A stretch of 39,458 nt of DNA from Margaritispora aquatica. Taxonomy: Eukaryota; Ascomycota; Leotiomycetes; Helotiales; Discinellaceae. The notes beneath the pieces are model-generated. The model was not told the origin of the DNA and did no database searches. It worked only from the letters and a program-made list of their open reading frames with translations. The position numbers were made by a program, and so were the translations under genes. Location: positions 1-39,458 of the forward strand of contig VJWN01000015.1 of NCBI GenBank assembly GCA_007644065.1, given 5' to 3'. Of this stretch, positions 22,215 to 33,030 are shown piece after piece (the first letter of the stretch is position 1; the number at the start of each line of letters is the position of its first letter).

Positions 22215-22613
22215 GACGAGGTTCTATTGACAAAAATTAGCAGGTAGACGAAGTGGCAAATTGAGGGGTTGGCGGGGTAGAAGATGTTTAACATGGGGAG
22301 TAATGTGGATAAATGCGGGGTAATATGTGCACGGATATATTGCAGGAGAGGCGGGAAAGCTTATTTCAACATCCCTGCAAGTCATGCAAGCCCATAAACG
22401 TGATAGGCAACACGGAGAGAAGCTGATTTCAGGAGAGACATGAACTTATATGCAATTTAGCTCTTTCAAATCCAAATCAATGCCATGGCTTGGCTCACGT
22501 GGTCCCAGTGTGAGTTCTCATGTTCAAGAGTTTTGCGAATGTTCAAGCACCACCAAGACATCGCGTCTTGATTCTTATAAGAGCGGTGTACTGTAACGAA
22601 ACATGGATTGTAT

Positions 22614-23763
22614 CTAAGTAGGAGGATTGTCGTATTCATAATGACCGGTTTCAAAATAAAGGTAGTAAATCTGGCTGATCCGGTCGTGGGGATGAATTAA
22701 ACATGACGTCATAATTGACAGGGCATGCTCAGCGATCGATGCATCTCGATAGTCTGCGATGTTGACGATTGGTATGAAGTGCATGAAGAAACCATGGATC
22801 GGAGCGACGACGAACATACACGCCTCAAACAAACTGTGCGATAATCAGTGAATATCTATCTACAAGAAAGATATAGCGACATACTTTCTGATCACACATC
22901 CGGCCTGAGCATGCATGTAGTGTGAGATCTTCCTACTGTCTGGGTGCCGAGTCCAACCGATATACACTGGCGACCACTGAACTGGTGACATTCGCTTGCC
23001 CTTTGAAATATATTTCAATCTAGACTCGAGTCTACGAACATTTAGCTCACAATTCAACTACTAGGAAGGGGTCTTACTCGTTCACGCAAATCAACACCTT
23101 CTTCCTCTGAGTTGGGTTGAGACAGTATCTTCGTGGATGTGGCAGCTTGTTGCCATGGGAGTCCTCATCCCACAAACCCTTCTCCCAGCTCGCCCAGTCT
23201 CTATTTGGCAAAAGACCTGGAGCACTGTCGACAGCATCTGCAATTGAATCAAGCGCGGTCCAGCTAGGGTCCACCGGAGTATCGAAATGAGTGGCATACT
23301 TTCGCATCATGATGAGCACCTCTTCATACAAGTTTTTAGTGGGAGTGACGCCGCTCTTGTCTGCTAGAACGAGTCCGTAACAAATTAGCCTATCTCCAAG
23401 TGTACCACGAGGGTGATATGGCTTAGGCATCTTCAAAGCTATGTTTCGCTTATGTATTGTTGTATGCAGTTTGTGATGAAGGAGTACGTGGATAAACTCT
23501 CGAGACATCGATGTCAACACATTCAGCAGTCGGTCCCATACATCCATGTTCTTGCTAAAGGGGCTATTCTTAAGGAAGTCCGATGTGGCGTCAATCCGCC
23601 AGATTTCCCTGGCTAGTGAAAGGAGGCCCCTATCGTGAGCGAAGGCTAGCTGAGCTGCAGTTTTGGACAATCCGAGCAGCTCGAACTCTTCGGTATATGG
23701 ATTGCTATGGCTTATAGGACGATCAGGGAATGCGATTGTTGAGAAATTTACTTCTTGTGCCAT
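22614..23763 (-). CDS. Hypothetical protein, three exons, 350 residues
   Basis: Exons on the minus strand: 23763-23078, 23031-22885 and 22833-22614. Intron 1 (46 nt) is GTAAGA...GTTCGTAG; intron 2 (51 nt) is GTATGT...CACTGATTATCGCACAG with a CTGAT branch site. All junction phases agree and the frame stays open to TAG. The start at 23763 is the first ATG of the long frame. The protein looks soluble: no signal peptide or clear membrane segment, and an even mix of charged and aromatic residues. The stretch VYIGWTRHPDSRKISHY (about residues 257-273) vaguely resembles the YIG half of a GIY-YIG nuclease, but the first half is not evident, so I do not assign it. It lies 244 bp downstream of, and co-oriented with, the 2EXR gene. 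The function is unrecognised. Confidence 0.7.
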
Positions 23764-24007
23764 TGTAGGACCTAGCCCAAATTAGTAAACGCGGCTCCCA
23801 TAGATAGGATTGATTCAGTACCAGCCAGCGGATGTGGCGTATAGTTGGCAATAAATTTCAAGAGAATGTATGGAGAGTATGATGGTGAAAAGAATTAAGT
23901 TTGGGAAGAGATGTAAAATCCCCTCTTGGAGAAAGGAGAGGAAAGCAGAAAAGAGGAAAAGAGAAAAGTTGGATAAGGTATACGGCAGGAGCGCCAAGGC
24001 AAGCGCT

Positions 24008-24676
24008 TCACGTGTTTTGCTGCAAAAGACGATTGTAGCGGGTGTCGACTTTCGTGTTTGGATGTTCAGACTCAGGATCTTCCACCAGATTTATAGGCCA
24101 CAACTCTCCCATATCTTGGAAGCCCTCTCTGCCATTCCTGATGCCTCGCCATCCTTCTGGTGAGCTCACTGAAATTCCAACAACAAACTTGGTGACATTC
24201 GGAAAATGTGTAAGGGCTTCAGTCAAATCCTCGCCAGCGCAACACAACGTAGCCTCATCTACGATAAGAGACTTTACAAGGCTCAGATCGGCACATTGTT
24301 GCCCAGCGTAATGAAGCAGTGAAGGACAGTCAATGTAGAGGCTGTCGATGTGGGGGTTGAACCAAATCCGTGAAGGTGCATTGGGGTATGGTCCAATACC
24401 ACCAAATGAGAGTACGTACTCGCGCATGGTCTGTTTTCTAGACTCCCTGCACACATATAGGGCCGTTGGGGGTGCAGTCGTACTGTGAAAGCCGTGAACT
24501 TCTGGATGATCGATTGCGTATTGGCGGGCTCGGTGGTTTCGCATGACCCAATTTGCATTCGTCGCAGTTTTGTACCGTCTGATAGTAATGACTCTCGCTC
24601 CCGGTAAGGAAAATTTCCAGATCGTCAGTTGAATCTCCAGGGGTAGCTTGCCGAAGACTGTGAACGAATGCATCAT
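24008..24676 (-). CDS. 2EXR domain-containing protein
   Basis: The minus frame encodes 222 residues. The N-terminus HSFTVFGKLPLEIQLTIWKF is followed by SLPGARVI, then ALYVCRESRKQTMREY (about 75-90) and IWFNPHIDSLYIDC (about 102-116). This order, F..LP.EI...IW...LPG.RV / CRESR / FNP..D.LY, is the hallmark of the fungal 2EXR family, an F-box-like fold of unknown role. The length is at the short end for the family. The ATG at 24676 is preferred because it leads directly into the domain; an ATG at 24700 is in frame but lies inside a plausible intron (24740-24692). If that intron is spliced from the exon at 24741, the transcript enters this region in a different frame, so the two models compete. 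Confidence 0.82.
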   Translation of the reverse strand: MMHSFTVFGKLPLEIQLTIWKFSLPGARVITIRRYKTATNANWVMRNHRARQYAIDHPEVHGFHSTTAPPTALYVCRESRKQTMREYVLSFGGIGPYPNAPSRIWFNPHIDSLYIDCPSLLHYAGQQCADLSLVKSLIVDEATLCCAGEDLTEALTHFPNVTKFVVGISVSSPEGWRGIRNGREGFQDMGELWPINLVEDPESEHPNTKVDTRYNRLLQQNT

Positions 24677-24735
24677 GGCTTCGAAGATGAACTGATGCAT
24701 AGGTTAGATCGAATTTTGAAAATGTATATATTACA

Positions 24736-25092
24736 CTAACCAATCTTGAGGCTTTCCTTAACAATCAAGAGGGATTTCAAGTACCCACCCACGCTCTCAT
24801 TAGCAATAGAGAGCTGATTTTCAAATAGCTGAAGCGAAGTGTTATTGTTCTGCTGATTTCTTGGCAACCCCTTTTGATGATGGATAGTAGGCGAACTCCG
24901 AAACTCTCGCCTCTCAATTCTCGCTTCTACGACTCCCCACTTTAATCGGGTATATGACTGGTCCGCAGCGAGATCAAGGACGAAGATTGGGAGAGGATGA
25001 GCTGTCAGTCTGTCAAGTGCGATGTGGTATCCATGAAGCCACACTTTGGAGCGGAATGAGGATGGAATGCAAAAGCTCTCAAAGATAGTCAT
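24736..25092 (-). CDS. Orphan exon or gene fragment, 118 codons
   Basis: The minus frame from ATG 25092 is open to 24736. It is preceded by a good acceptor (CATCTAATTTCAAATTCAG, ending just before 25095) and contains a possible donor at its end (ATTG then GTTAGT at 24740) with a matching branch and acceptor (CTAACCTATGCATCAG, ending 24692). It may therefore be an internal exon. Splicing there continues into a second frame (VHLRSHDAFVHSLRQ...) that overlaps the 2EXR start out of frame and stops at 24438. Upstream exon candidates exist at about 25456-25215 (donor GTAAGC near 25214) but need a frameshift. I do not recognise the protein; it contains SLQLFENQLSIANESVGGYL, a probable helix. Likely a truncated gene remnant. 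Confidence 0.35.
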   Translation of the reverse strand: MTIFESFCIPSSFRSKVWLHGYHIALDRLTAHPLPIFVLDLAADQSYTRLKWGVVEARIERREFRSSPTIHHQKGLPRNQQNNNTSLQLFENQLSIANESVGGYLKSLLIVKESLKIG

Positions 25093-28000
25093 TATCTGAA
25101 TTTGAAATTAGATGACGATTGTCAGGTGAGCATAATCTTATCGGGGTGCGGGACCAAGCGTGGAAGGTGCCAAAGCTGCTAGATCTCGTTGAAAGGTACC
25201 AAGTACAGCTTACTCTCTGCTTAGAGAGCTCAAAGTCCGAGATGGCGACGAATAGACCTGCGATATCTCAAGGACGATCGATAGCACTAACGGCACTCGA
25301 CTCATGACACTGGATAATCTTGTGGCCAATTGAGATGCACGATGACTTGATGTAATATAACATGCTCTCCCATTTCCGAAGTGGTATTAGGAGGTATATG
25401 TGTCGGTGAGGGTGAGGGTTGGTGGTCAGGAAGGGCGGGTTTCTCAAGGCTGTCATGCAAGCTAGGTAGTTGAGGATGCTATCACGGTATCCCCAGGCAC
25501 TTCACCCAATGCCGATGGTCTCTATTCCATTTTGACCTTGGAAGATATAGAAATATGCTTTGGATTTCCGACGGATCATGTCAACTTATATTCTTTCACA
25601 AAATATGCCTCGTGGCAAAATTGCACACATTGCATATGGATTGCCTGGATTGGGATATGTTATGAGTTGGTTAAGGTCGTTCAAATACTTGAGTACTATC
25701 CTGCAACATGCACGAGTTAGCAGTGATTTAATTCCTCGTCCCCGTTCGAAGACATGGAGGTAGACTGAGTGCGATGTATCAAGGGTGAATATAGGCGAAG
25801 ATTCCGCTTTGCGTCGTCCCCCACAAAGAAGATGCATATATGATGTGTTGCCCACCCTTTTAGTTATGTTTTCCTGGTCTTAGAGTCATTGCCTATAGCC
25901 AGGCTTACTCCAAAAATGTCTTTACTGCGAAGTTAATACATCAGGAAGGCATTTTCCACTTCCCTCATACAATGCTCGTTTGTGCATTTCAGCCTTATGT
26001 ATCTCAGTACGAGAAGACTTGGCAATCAACCACCTACCGTCATCACTTCATCAGTGCACTAGGAGTATAAAGCCCAACAACTCTCCAATGTGCTCTCATC
26101 ATTCTTTGTGACCAGTAGAACACCTCGAGTTAGCTACATTCACTTTCGCTTCATCATTTTGCAACTGTCACATTTCCACTCTCAGGATTTGACCAAATTC
26201 GTCCTTCTCGGGTTTCTTCTCAGGTTTCAATGAATTGAAAACCATGATTTAGAGTCATAATGCCTATCCTAACGGGCACCAGAATCAATTAGGATTAAGT
26301 TTTGATGTGTGTAATAGCAAAAAATGTCAGCTTAGCCCCTCAGCCACAAGTTGAACATTTTAGTCAATGCCGCGAGATTGAAGAGAGATGGCAGACACGT
26401 ATGGTCTGATCAGCACGGGGTGAGGGGTAAGGTTGCGCGTGTGATTCCATGATCAATGACCATGATTACTCTTTGTGTTTGAGCAGTCTTGGTTGATCCG
26501 AGCTGCCTTCTCCTCATATCGCCTCAGTAAACCCGAGATTCAAGGTTCTTTCACTGTAAAGTGTGGGTGAAGGCATTGGAGGGCAGGGGAGGTGATTGAT
26601 AATGATGGATGATTCTCGATTGAGGGGAAAGATTCGCAGTGGCACGTAGATACAAATTTACAAGGTGAATTATAGTTGACAAAGCGGAGCAAAATGTGGA
26701 ATTGGAGATCTTCTAGTCAATTTCTAAAGTATATTGAGCATATAAGCTAGAATAAGTCATAAGTAGTGGCAATAAGTTTAGGGAGGTGGGTAGCGTGGAT
26801 ATTGTTGTGGATTTCGAAAAGTTAACAACAACAAGATATCTTTATATTGGCGCCGGTGATTCAATACAGTTGCCTGAGACTTAGCGTGTTTGGGAGCACT
26901 AATGGCTTGGAATAAGATTGATAATCTTAAAGGTGAGGGGGGAGGGGCTTTATGGTAGAAATACTAAAGTGGCAAGATGGCGGGGTAAAGATAAAAGCAG
27001 ACTGGTATGGGAATTTACCTAAGTACAATACGTCTAATCAGAAACGGCTAAAGGTTTGAAGGACGTTTGAGAAAGTTGAAAATATGAGCTTTCGCGAGGA
27101 TTTATATAGAAGAAGCCAAAACTTCAAGTCAGGGTTTACAAGGTGGACAACGAGGGAGGAGGGTAGTTATATTCCTGGTGCTTTAAAACTACAAGGAATG
27201 GGCAATCTGGTGCAAATTGAATGTGTACGATATAAGTGATGACGGAGATTCCTTAACTTCAATATTCATAAGCAAAGTGACAACATAATAAACATGAAAG
27301 CGGGAAGCGTGACGTTGTTGGCTGGCGAGCTGTAGGTCGTACGGTAAGATGGAATGGATGCTGCAAATGAAATGGAAGGGGATTGTGGAATAAGTAATAC
27401 GTATGCGTGGTTGTGGGAGTAAGGAGAGGGGAGGAGAGCCTCGGTTATAGGGCTAATGGACTCTGGCAAAGGAATATACAATGTTGAGTGGAAACACCGA
27501 GTAAAGGAGAGTGGACGAGCATTCATGTAGTTTGTAGTTGTCCTTGTGATTTAAAATCATTGCTGAGTTGATGCGCTGTTGATACTGATGTTTTCGCTAA
27601 CTGGTAATATGGAAGTCATGAAAATTGCGTGATACGCGTGGCAGCACTTCTTTGAAACTCTACCAATTGAATCTCAAAGTTTGTAAGGTGGGCTTATGTT
27701 GATTGAGAAACGATTGCAATCGGGCCTTACTGCCACAGACTTGTGCCTATGTATATATATATTGAGCATGCTTTAATGCCTCTCTTTCAAATCACATGAA
27801 TTATTCTCCCGCAGCGTCATGGATTTCACGGCTAGATGGACTTCCAAGATCGATGATTGACCTGTTCTCCGGAATCCCATCAAGAGGGGAATTTTCGACC
27901 AGAGGGACGCCATTGTCAAGGGAAATTGACAGAAAGGTATATTCAATGTACCTACTTGGACATAAAATGGCATGGTATCGTCGGAATTACGAGGACGAGA

Positions 28001-28190
28001 GATCAGTTTCAATACCGAGGTAACAGACCTTCATACTTGACCGGGCTATATATACTTCCGTTTTGGCCAACTAGCAGCTCTCATTCTAAACGAATGAGTA
28101 GATGAATGGATAGAAGATGATGATGTTCTTAAAACTCTGATATGGACATCAAGGCATGAATTCACTATAAAAGGCCTTGCTTAGCTCTCA
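25093..28190. other. Long gene-free stretch
   Basis: About 3.1 kb in which all open frames are under 90 codons, overlap on opposite strands and lack domains or splice logic (for example 27266-27526 minus, and 27796-28023 plus against 27773-28012 minus). No repeats, RNA genes or transposon motifs were recognised. Its composition is ordinary, not RIP-like. Confidence 0.35.
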
Positions 28191-28240
28191 CACGTCAAAG
28201 TCTCTCTCGCTTGGCTATAAGCAATCCACCCGTGAGGAAG

Positions 28241-28265
28241 CCTGCCCGCAGCGACGCTGGACAGG
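28241..28265. repeat. Stable hairpin
   Basis: CCTG-CCCG-CAGC-GAC-GCTG-GA-CAGG folds as a two-segment GC-rich stem with a GAC triloop. It lies in a slightly GC-richer island (28230-28270) in otherwise AT-leaning DNA. It may belong to a short RNA or a degraded repeat; no terminator run follows. Confidence 0.45.
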
Positions 28266-28365
28266 TTCGTATCACGATGACCACGCACCGCAGAAAAAGT
28301 CTGTGAGGGCCATTTGAAATTCCATAACTTACTTGGTAGATCTATCATGTGTTAGAAGTTTAATT

Positions 28366-28390
28366 GGTGCTGCGGTGGGCGGGTAGCACC
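28366..28390. repeat. Hairpin GGTGCT / AGCACC
   Basis: A perfect 6-bp stem with a 13-base G-rich loop, 100 bp after the preceding hairpin. Significance unknown. Confidence 0.35.
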
Positions 28391-28399
28391 CTTTCAAAA

Positions 28400-29126
28400 T
28401 TTTGCAGTGTGTCGAAAAGTGCGGATCGATCGCGGAGAAGCGAGCATAGCACATGCCAACAAACCTTCAAGGCAAAAAGACGGTGTGCCCCAATGAATTT
28501 TGGCTGATTAGATGTGAATACGTGTGGAAATCCCTATATTCTCTTTTTATTTATGGAAAATTCATTCAGGCTAGGTTTTTAAGCATTTAGATTAAGTTTA
28601 TCATGGCACAACGATGGTGGAAATTATATGTTCTGACGTTGCCTCGAGATCTGCGGGCATGTTATATAGAATAACTTGCGCCTGTCATGGTGAATAGGTC
28701 TCTCTTTGGAGATATCACCGATTGTAAGTTTTGCTTTCTGCCGAAGACGCGTTCTGCATAGTTCCATTTTTCCAAATTTCATGGCGCCTCTCCTCCCAGG
28801 CATTGTCTCGGCAGCTTGTTGTCATCGCTTAACAGACTTCTCAATGCATAAACTCTAGGTCTAGAGTATGAACGCGAGACTGAGAATCCTTGACTTGAGA
28901 AAGCGCACCGTTTTTAACCACCACAAAGCTCCAACAGGGTCAAGCGAGCATCATGATGATGATAAAAAATTAGTAGATCATGTTGCTATGAAAGTTTTTA
29001 TCGCCAGCGAGAAATCTAATCTCCGACATATTTTACGATTCTGCATGCTTTAATTTCGGGTTTTAAGATTCTTAGGAAACGCAACCCTTTATTAACTTAG
29101 AGTGGGCAATTTTGGCATGAGGATAG
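28400..29126. other. Gene-free region before the tRNA-like element
   Basis: No supported gene. A 61-codon plus frame at 28868-29053 has no recognisable feature. Confidence 0.3.
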
Positions 29127-29218
29127 AAAAAAAACCAGACTCCGGATTTTCCCCGAGTCTGGATCTTTGTCTACCACAGATTTTCGAGACACGCATTCAA
29201 CCACTGGACCAAAGTCAC
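29127..29218 (-). pseudogene. tRNA-like sequence (degenerate serine-type tRNA or SINE head)
   Basis: Reading leftward, 7 bases are followed by TGGTCCAGTGG (29211-29201), a perfect A-box form. Then TGTCTCGAAAATCTG resembles a serine-type anticodon arm, a long variable region follows, and GGGGAAAATCC resembles the B box GGTTCRANTCC at 8 of 11 positions. An 8-base T run (29134-29127) follows at once, a Pol III terminator. The acceptor ends do not pair fully. Instead the 3' part folds as CCAGACTC / GAGTCTGG (29135-29162), an 8-bp stem with a further GG/CC pair. It is more likely a tRNA-derived pseudogene or SINE head than a working tRNA, but it could still be transcribed. Confidence 0.4.
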
Positions 29219-29321
29219 ATCCATTGGATTAAATACTCCCGGCCCTTTATGATGATATAATACCTTTAGTATAACTATATGGTCAGGAGGAGATCAGCCG
29301 GGTTGGAAAACGATATCAGGA

Positions 29322-32300
29322 GATTCTTAGCGAACCATAATGTTTCGTATGATAAAATTCATGGAAATCATGGGTAATACGTTGGCGAAGACAGACATGA
29401 AAAAGAATCTCAAGAAATGTTCAGCGTTTTGAAGTTTCTCTCTATACTGAGGTATGTGCCAGGAAATAACGTTGGACATATACCACGATTTCTACCCAAC
29501 CACGAGGATTCGTATTATAAGATCTTTAAATATAAGAGATGGGATGTCAGAGAGGAGGGAAAGTTCAGAAAGTTCAGAGGAATGTGTAGGGTTTGAAAGG
29601 TATTCTTATTGTCGTAGCGCTGCACCAAGTAATCACCACTGGGATATATTACGATTCCTTATCAACCATGAGGTTTCGCATTATGATTTCGTGGGATGGA
29701 GCGACTAACATCCTAGAGATAACGTGAGGATAAAAAATATGATGGGAATGCTTGGAAGTTGCGAGTTTTACTTGGAGGATGAGGTATATAGGAACTATGT
29801 CTGGAATACGTCTGATAATTCCTCGTCAACCATGAAGATTCGCATTATAAAATTGATGGGTATCAAAGTTGGAATACTGGAAAAAAGAGAAAGGAAAGAA
29901 AATCCCAAGTAGTATTCAGATTTTGTGGAGTTTCCTTTGGTAGTAAATGATATGCTATATATATACGTAGATATGGATATTATGATTCCTTATCAACCAC
30001 AGACTTTCGTGCTCTAATATTAAAACTCTATGTAGATTTTATATCAGGAAATCCACAATCCAGAGGGGAGTAATGGAATGTGAAGCGTTGCTGAGTAATT
30101 TATATTGATGAAATAGAGTACAAAAGAGAAACTGCGTGATTCCTCACCAGTCATTAAGTTCTCCATCTTTTTCCTCTAGACTAAAATGAAAAAATCCGAT
30201 GATAAAAACGGATTGATGACGAGCTTAGCTGCATTGAATAGCGTAGGTGGTTTGTTTTGTATAGGCGAGATGACACAACTAGTGGAGCTATAGAAAGAGA
30301 GAGCGATTTCTCGCCAACCACGAAATTTCCCATTTCAAAATTGATAGTGTCACTGGGCAGGGCGTTTTAGAAAACATAAGAATAAAGATATCCAATGGAA
30401 TCTATAGCATTGTTAGGTTGGTGCTGGTAGATATTGTACCTCAACATAAAAGTAATCACTCAGGGCCAAGCATTAAAGGATATGGTTGTAGCTTTAATGG
30501 ATTGAATCGGTTTTGTATAAAGATGAAAATGAGATATGTGAGATGGCTAATAGGTATTATCCTAAAGGTCGAAAAGCTTTCATCTTGAAATATGCATTAC
30601 ACAACTGTTACACAACTTTTCACAACACAAATTCGTATTCTGGTATCCTTGATAATCCTAAACGAGAGAGTGAGGGTAAATAAGTACGAAATTTGTGTGT
30701 AGAAAATGTAAAGTTAGGTAATTATTTACAAGCTTACGAGGTAATGGATACCGATGCTAAACACAGGCGCATTTACAAAATGTCTCTGTCAAACGATGTA
30801 GTATGGCGGAAAAGGGATCGTGGGTGTCAGCCCTCGCCAATTCATATTGCGCAACTAAAGTTTCCCAGGGGTTTAAGATTAGGATTAATAGACAGTCATA
30901 TGGATTATACAAAGATAGGGTCTTGTTTTCGACTTGTCGTTGGATGATGTCTTGTTCAGGATTTGCGAAGTCGACCTCGCGCTTAGGAAATGTGATTCCT
31001 CATCAACCACGACTTTTCGCATTTTAAGGCTGAGGGAAATAATGCTTGGGACTATAAGTATAAAGAAGGATTAAAATCTCAAAAGAAAAGGGAAGGGTGG
31101 TTGGTTAGTACCAGGAAGGCTTTGCTGATTTATGCTTGTGTGGTGTCTTTTAACAGAACCCAGAACGTGGCAGAGCCGAGAAAGAAAACATCACCATTTC
31201 TCGCCAACCGTGAATATTCGTGTCTTGATATTAATAAATCATATTTAAAAAGGTTTTAACTCAAGAGGAAGGTAAAGATCTATTGGGAAAATAAAAGTGT
31301 TGCTGGTTGGCATTTATAATGATGCCTCTCAACAAAATTCCCGACGCGAAATGACTGAGCAAGATTTCAAGATTTTTCGCCAACTATAAATATCCGTGCC
31401 TTGAAACTGATAGATCAAGGCTAATATGGTTCTGATTGAAGGAAAGATAAGAATATCATGAGGAAATAAAAGTAGACTGATTGACATTTGTTATGTGGTG
31501 TCCCTCAATAGAATACAGAACGCGACAAGACTGATCAAGATCTCAGGATTTCTCGCTAACCATGGATAGTCACGCCTTGAGAGTAATAAGTAATGGCTAT
31601 TATAGAACTGACCACAGAAGAAAGTAAAAATAATATAGGGAAAGAAAAGCTTTGAGGAGTTTTATTATTGACGCATGTCGTAGCCAGATCATACGGAACG
31701 ACGATGTCAAGTTTGGACATTGAGATTCCTCGCCAACCACGAAATTTCTTGGTTTGAAACCAAAAGCACAAACCTGCCAAAGTTTGAAGTTTAGAGAAAG
31801 AAAAAAACATCGCAGGGAAAGTGAAGCGTTGTTGGGCTATTCAAGCTGTGTCGAAAGTCATACATCTTTGCAGGGGGGGACGGCTGGCATGTATTCTGTA
31901 AATCCTCACCAACCACAAAATTTCTCGTTTTGAAATCAAAAGTACGAGCCTTCCAAGGTTCGAAGTCCAGATAAAGAAAAAGATATTACAGGGAAAGTGA
32001 AGCGATGTTGGGCTATTTGAACTGTGCCGAAAGTCAGAGATCTCTGCGAGCAGGAAAGGCTGGCTTGCAATGTGTGATTCCTCGCCAACAATAAGTCTTC
32101 GTGCTTTATAGTTTATAATACAAGATATTGATGACATGAAGTTAAAAGAAAGTTGAAATTATGACTTAGAAAGAGAAGCGTTGTTGGACTAAGCAAACTA
32201 TGGTGGGGTTACGGATATTTACAGGCATAAAAGAGAGGATCGCAAGCTGTGATTCCTCAACAACCATGAATTTTCGTGCTTTATAATTGAAAGGGGCTGA

Positions 32301-33030
32301 ATTGGGCATATATATTTTAATGGAAATATAAAATATCAGATGGAAAATAAAGCGTTGTTGGGTTATTCTAACAATACCGAAAGTTATAGCAGGGACACAT
32401 AGGACTGGATTATATACAATACCTGGATTATAAACTATGATTTCTTAACAACTATAAACTTTCGTACTTTATGATTGAAAAGGTAAACGATTGGATATAT
32501 AAATTATAATAAAGATTAAAAAAATTATATGGAAAGAGAAGTATCATTGAGTTATTCTGACTGGACCGGAAGTTATGGCACAATTATAAAAAGGCTGGAT
32601 TATAAAATATAACTGGATCTTGACAGTGATTTCTCGACAACCATATCCCTCAGTGCTTTATAATTGAGAATCTTGAGTACTAGGAAGATAAATTATAAAG
32701 AAAGTTAAAAATATCAAATGGAAAGAGAAGTGCTGTTTAGTTATTGTGACGACACTGAAATTTATGACGCAAATTTCAGGGACAGGATTATAAAATATAA
32801 CCGGATCTTGATAGTGATTCCTCGACAACCATTAACTTTTGTGCTGTATGATTGAGAATCTTGAATACTGGGAAGATAAATTATAGGGAAAGTTAAAGAT
32901 ATTAGGTGGAAAGAGAAGCGCTGTCTGGGATTCTGATGTTCAAGTATGAGTATGTAAGCCTGAATTCTTATTCCGAAGCGATCACCACAATCAAAACTTA
33001 AACTCCATAGCGAACCGCGATCATCGAAAA
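29322..33030 (+). repeat. Array 2: about 22 degenerate tandem units with the same core, spaced mainly 164-189 bp
   Basis: Same orientation and same core as array 1, with the variants CTCGCCAACC and CTYATCAACC common and a tail like TTTCGTGCTTTATAATTGA. The core G lies at 29322, 29487, 29653, 29817, 29984, 30138, 30305, 30457 (weak), 30643 (weak), 30828, 30994, 31195, 31371, 31547, 31724, 31900, 32076, 32251, 32439, 32628, 32816 and 33002 (weak). Spacing is 164-167 in the first part, 175-177 from 31195 to 32251, and 188-189 from 32251 to 32816. A second conserved block, GGAAAGAGAAGCGTTGTTGG and variants, lies about 90-105 bases after the core in the later units. There are many stops in all frames and no RIP bias. 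Confidence 0.92.

Noticed and set aside
27773..28023. Overlapping plus and minus frames of about 75 codons as genes
   Set aside because: They overlap each other on opposite strands without any domain; no basis to choose either.
28195..28275. Plus-strand tRNA built from TTGGCTATAAGC and GGTTCGTATC
   Set aside because: Box-like words are present but no acceptor stem or anticodon arm forms; only the local hairpin is supported.
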